From an uncultured bacterium (lineage in GTDB: Bacteria > Bacillota > Clostridia > TANB77 > CAG-508), in assembly GCA_905214245.1 (NCBI GenBank), contig CAJMLO010000012.1:1-21551 (forward strand): a stretch of 21,551 nucleotides of DNA, given 5' to 3'. This document shows, piece by piece, positions 20,326 to 21,551 of the stretch (the first letter of the stretch is position 1; each line of letters starts with the position of its first letter). The notes under the pieces were generated by a model. It was given only the letters and a program-made list of their open reading frames with translations. It was not told the DNA's origin and did not search any database. The translations under genes were made by a program, and so were the position numbers.

Positions 20326-21462
20326 CTACTGTAGTTGTAGAGAGACTGTAGACTTAAGAGAAACTAGCGGACAGAACGCATAGTTGTCGCTATAGCGGTT
20401 GGCGTTCACATAGCCCCCGAGGATGTAGTTCACAAAGAGCACTTGGGTATCGTAGTTAGCCGAAGGAGACGCCAGCCAGTAATACTGATTACTTCCTGGA
20501 TAATACATACTGTCTACTTTCGAATCTGTTTTTACTGAATAATCTGATGTCCAGTAATAATATCCATTTTTTACTGAGCTGTCATTATTTGGACCTACTT
20601 CATATCCATAATTATTACTATTTACTGTTGTTGGATATTGATAAAATAGTTTTGCTCTTGCTGTTTCTGCTGTTAATTTTCCTGTATTTGGTGTGCTTTC
20701 TGTTAAGTTATATTTTGTATTATAACTATCCATCATCATCTCTACACTTGGGGCTCCTACTACATAATTTACTTTATCTGCTAGGCTTGCTCCTGTCTTT
20801 AAACCATCCCAATTGCTTGTATTGGTTAGCCATGTTACTGCTTTCATATTATTATTATATTTACTTGGTGATGTTACTCCTGTTTTATACAATGATGGAT
20901 TTAATGCACGTATTTTTACATTGTTTGCTGTATCTGCTGTTGTATCTGTTGATGGCAATGCATAATTATTACCTGTACAATCTGCCTTCAAATACACTCC
21001 ATTTTTTTCTCCATATTTTCCATCAAAATCTACATAGTATAATCTATATTGTGTTGATACTGTATATGCTGTGCTTCCTATTGTTACACTATTTTTTGTT
21101 GGTACATAATTTGTTACTACTTTTCCTAAATATGTTGCCACATTATCTTTTGTTATTGTTACTGTCTTTCCTTCTACTGTTGCTGTTATTCCTTCTTCTG
21201 GTTTTGTTGTTCCTCCTCCTGAACTTCCACCTTTTCCATCTAAATAATTTCCAATATAACTTGCATAATCATCTAGTGTATTTGTTTCATCTGCCTTTCC
21301 TTTCTCATGTGTATCCTTTGCAGTTTGTGCTCTTGCAATTATTCCATTATCTCCAAATACAGCTAAAATACTTACTGTAGCAAGAATAATCAAAACCACA
21401 ATTGTCACAACTAACGCAATCAAAGTTATACCATTTTGTCTGTTGTTCTTTGAATTTTTCAT
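20326..21462 (-). CDS. Prepilin-like secreted protein with C-type-lectin-like, probably DGR-diversified, C terminus
   Basis: 378 residues. The N terminus (basic MKNSKNNRQNG followed by ITLIALVVTIVVLIILATVS) is a type IV prepilin / pseudopilin signal, with cleavage expected after Gly11 and a membrane helix at about 12-35. The usual Glu5 of mature pilins is Ala here, as in many clostridial pilin-like proteins. A Gly/Ser-rich linker (77-90) leads to a Tyr/Asn/Thr-rich extracellular part. The C terminus has YYWTSDYS (302-308) and YYWLASPSAN (327-336), then NYAFCPLVSLKS (360-371), the arrangement of C-type-lectin / formylglycine-enzyme-like folds. Codons 329-365 differ sharply in composition from the rest (see variable region). 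GGAGG lies 11 nt before the ATG at 21462. Function is probably surface display or adhesion; the ligand is unknown. Confidence 0.85.
   Translation of the reverse strand: MKNSKNNRQNGITLIALVVTIVVLIILATVSILAVFGDNGIIARAQTAKDTHEKGKADETNTLDDYASYIGNYLDGKGGSSGGGTTKPEEGITATVEGKTVTITKDNVATYLGKVVTNYVPTKNSVTIGSTAYTVSTQYRLYYVDFDGKYGEKNGVYLKADCTGNNYALPSTDTTADTANNVKIRALNPSLYKTGVTSPSKYNNNMKAVTWLTNTSNWDGLKTGASLADKVNYVVGAPSVEMMMDSYNTKYNLTESTPNTGKLTAETARAKLFYQYPTTVNSNNYGYEVGPNNDSSVKNGYYYWTSDYSVKTDSKVDSMYYPGSNQYYWLASPSANYDTQVLFVNYILGGYVNANRYSDNYAFCPLVSLKSTVSLQLQ
20368..20478 (-). repeat. Putative DGR variable region (VR) within the pilin-like gene
   Basis: Codons 329-365. From codon 336 to 361, 16 of 26 codons end in C (AAC, TAC, ACC, CTC, ATC, GGC, GCC, CGC, AGC, GAC) and 5 in T, whereas only 2 of the 26 codons just before end in C. 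Codons such as CTG, GCG, TCG, CTC, GGG, CGC and CCG are rare in neighbouring genes. A run of NNC/NNT codons at exposed C-terminal lectin positions is what adenine-specific mutagenesis of AAC/AAT template codons produces. The constant frame (WLASPSAN, AFCPLVSL) matches target proteins. No template repeat or reverse transcriptase lies in the window, so this rests on composition and context. Confidence 0.68.
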
Positions 21463-21551
21463 TCTAAATTCTTCCTCCTTTTAATTTCTTTACAACCTTT
21501 AAAATTTAACTGTATATTTTCATATTCCCTTTTTAGAAAATTTTTATTAAA

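Noticed and set aside
20547..21380. Long plus-strand reading frame (277 codons) opposite the pilin-like gene
   Set aside because: Very rich in Leu, Tyr and His from reading Thr/Asn/Tyr-rich codons backwards; no ribosome binding site, no recognisable domain, and the opposite strand has a clear prepilin signal.
21475..21551. Promoter for the pilin-like gene
   Set aside because: Only weak hexamers (TTTTCT, TATACA, spacing 18) in A/T-rich DNA cut by the window edge; cannot be supported.
20041..21551. DGR template repeat or accessory gene in the window
   Set aside because: No adenine-rich near copy of the variable region and no reverse transcriptase or Avd-like frame was found on either strand.
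1..21551. tRNA or rRNA genes
   Set aside because: No cloverleaf with the conserved T-loop or rRNA-like sequence was seen in any intergenic stretch.

Overview
The window is a stretch of A/T-rich chromosome from a Firmicute, most likely a clostridial (gut-type, possibly uncultured) lineage. Evidence for this is the strong AGGAGG-type ribosome binding sites, the S10-spc-alpha ribosomal-protein order with rpsD inside the alpha block, zinc-binding forms of S4, S14, L36 and adenylate kinase, and a clostridial prepilin signature. All supported genes are on the minus strand, so the window reads from right to left.

Right end (about 20.3-21.5 kb): a prepilin-like, secreted 378-residue protein. Its last 50 or so codons switch abruptly to G/C-rich codon use and are crowded with NNC codons in a C-type-lectin-like context. 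This looks like the variable region of a diversity-generating retroelement (DGR) target. No reverse transcriptase or template repeat lies in the window. Two hairpins follow the gene, at least one of them a good terminator.

Middle (about 3.0-20.05 kb): one very long ribosomal superoperon. It starts at a near-consensus sigma-A promoter (TTGACG-17-TATAAT, 20019-20047) and a roughly 235-nt leader with a candidate 12-codon leader peptide and an attenuator-like terminator. The genes are rpsJ-rplC-rplD-rplW-rplB-rpsS-rplV-rpsC-rplP-rpmC-rpsQ-rplN-rplX-rplE-rpsN(Z)-rpsH-rplF-rplR-rpsE-rplO-secY-adk-map-infA-rpmJ-rpsM-rpsK-rpsD-rpoA-rplQ. A clear terminator follows rplQ (3026-3054). The products are ribosome subunits, the Sec translocon channel, methionine aminopeptidase, IF-1, adenylate kinase and the RNA polymerase alpha subunit. 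rpmD (L30), normally between rpsE and rplO, is missing.

Four gaps in this operon (two copies after rplF, one after rplE, one before rplB) carry copies of a roughly 120-bp structured repeat. It has conserved single-stranded motifs and stems whose sequences differ between copies while staying complementary. I do not recognise the family. Further hairpins occupy other intercistronic gaps, including a long one between rpmJ and rpsM.

Left end (1-3.0 kb): a small membrane-anchored protein with a glycosyltransferase-like strand, a recD2 helicase gene with its own TTGACA-17-TAGAAT promoter, and a short comF-like reading frame that stops after 52 codons.
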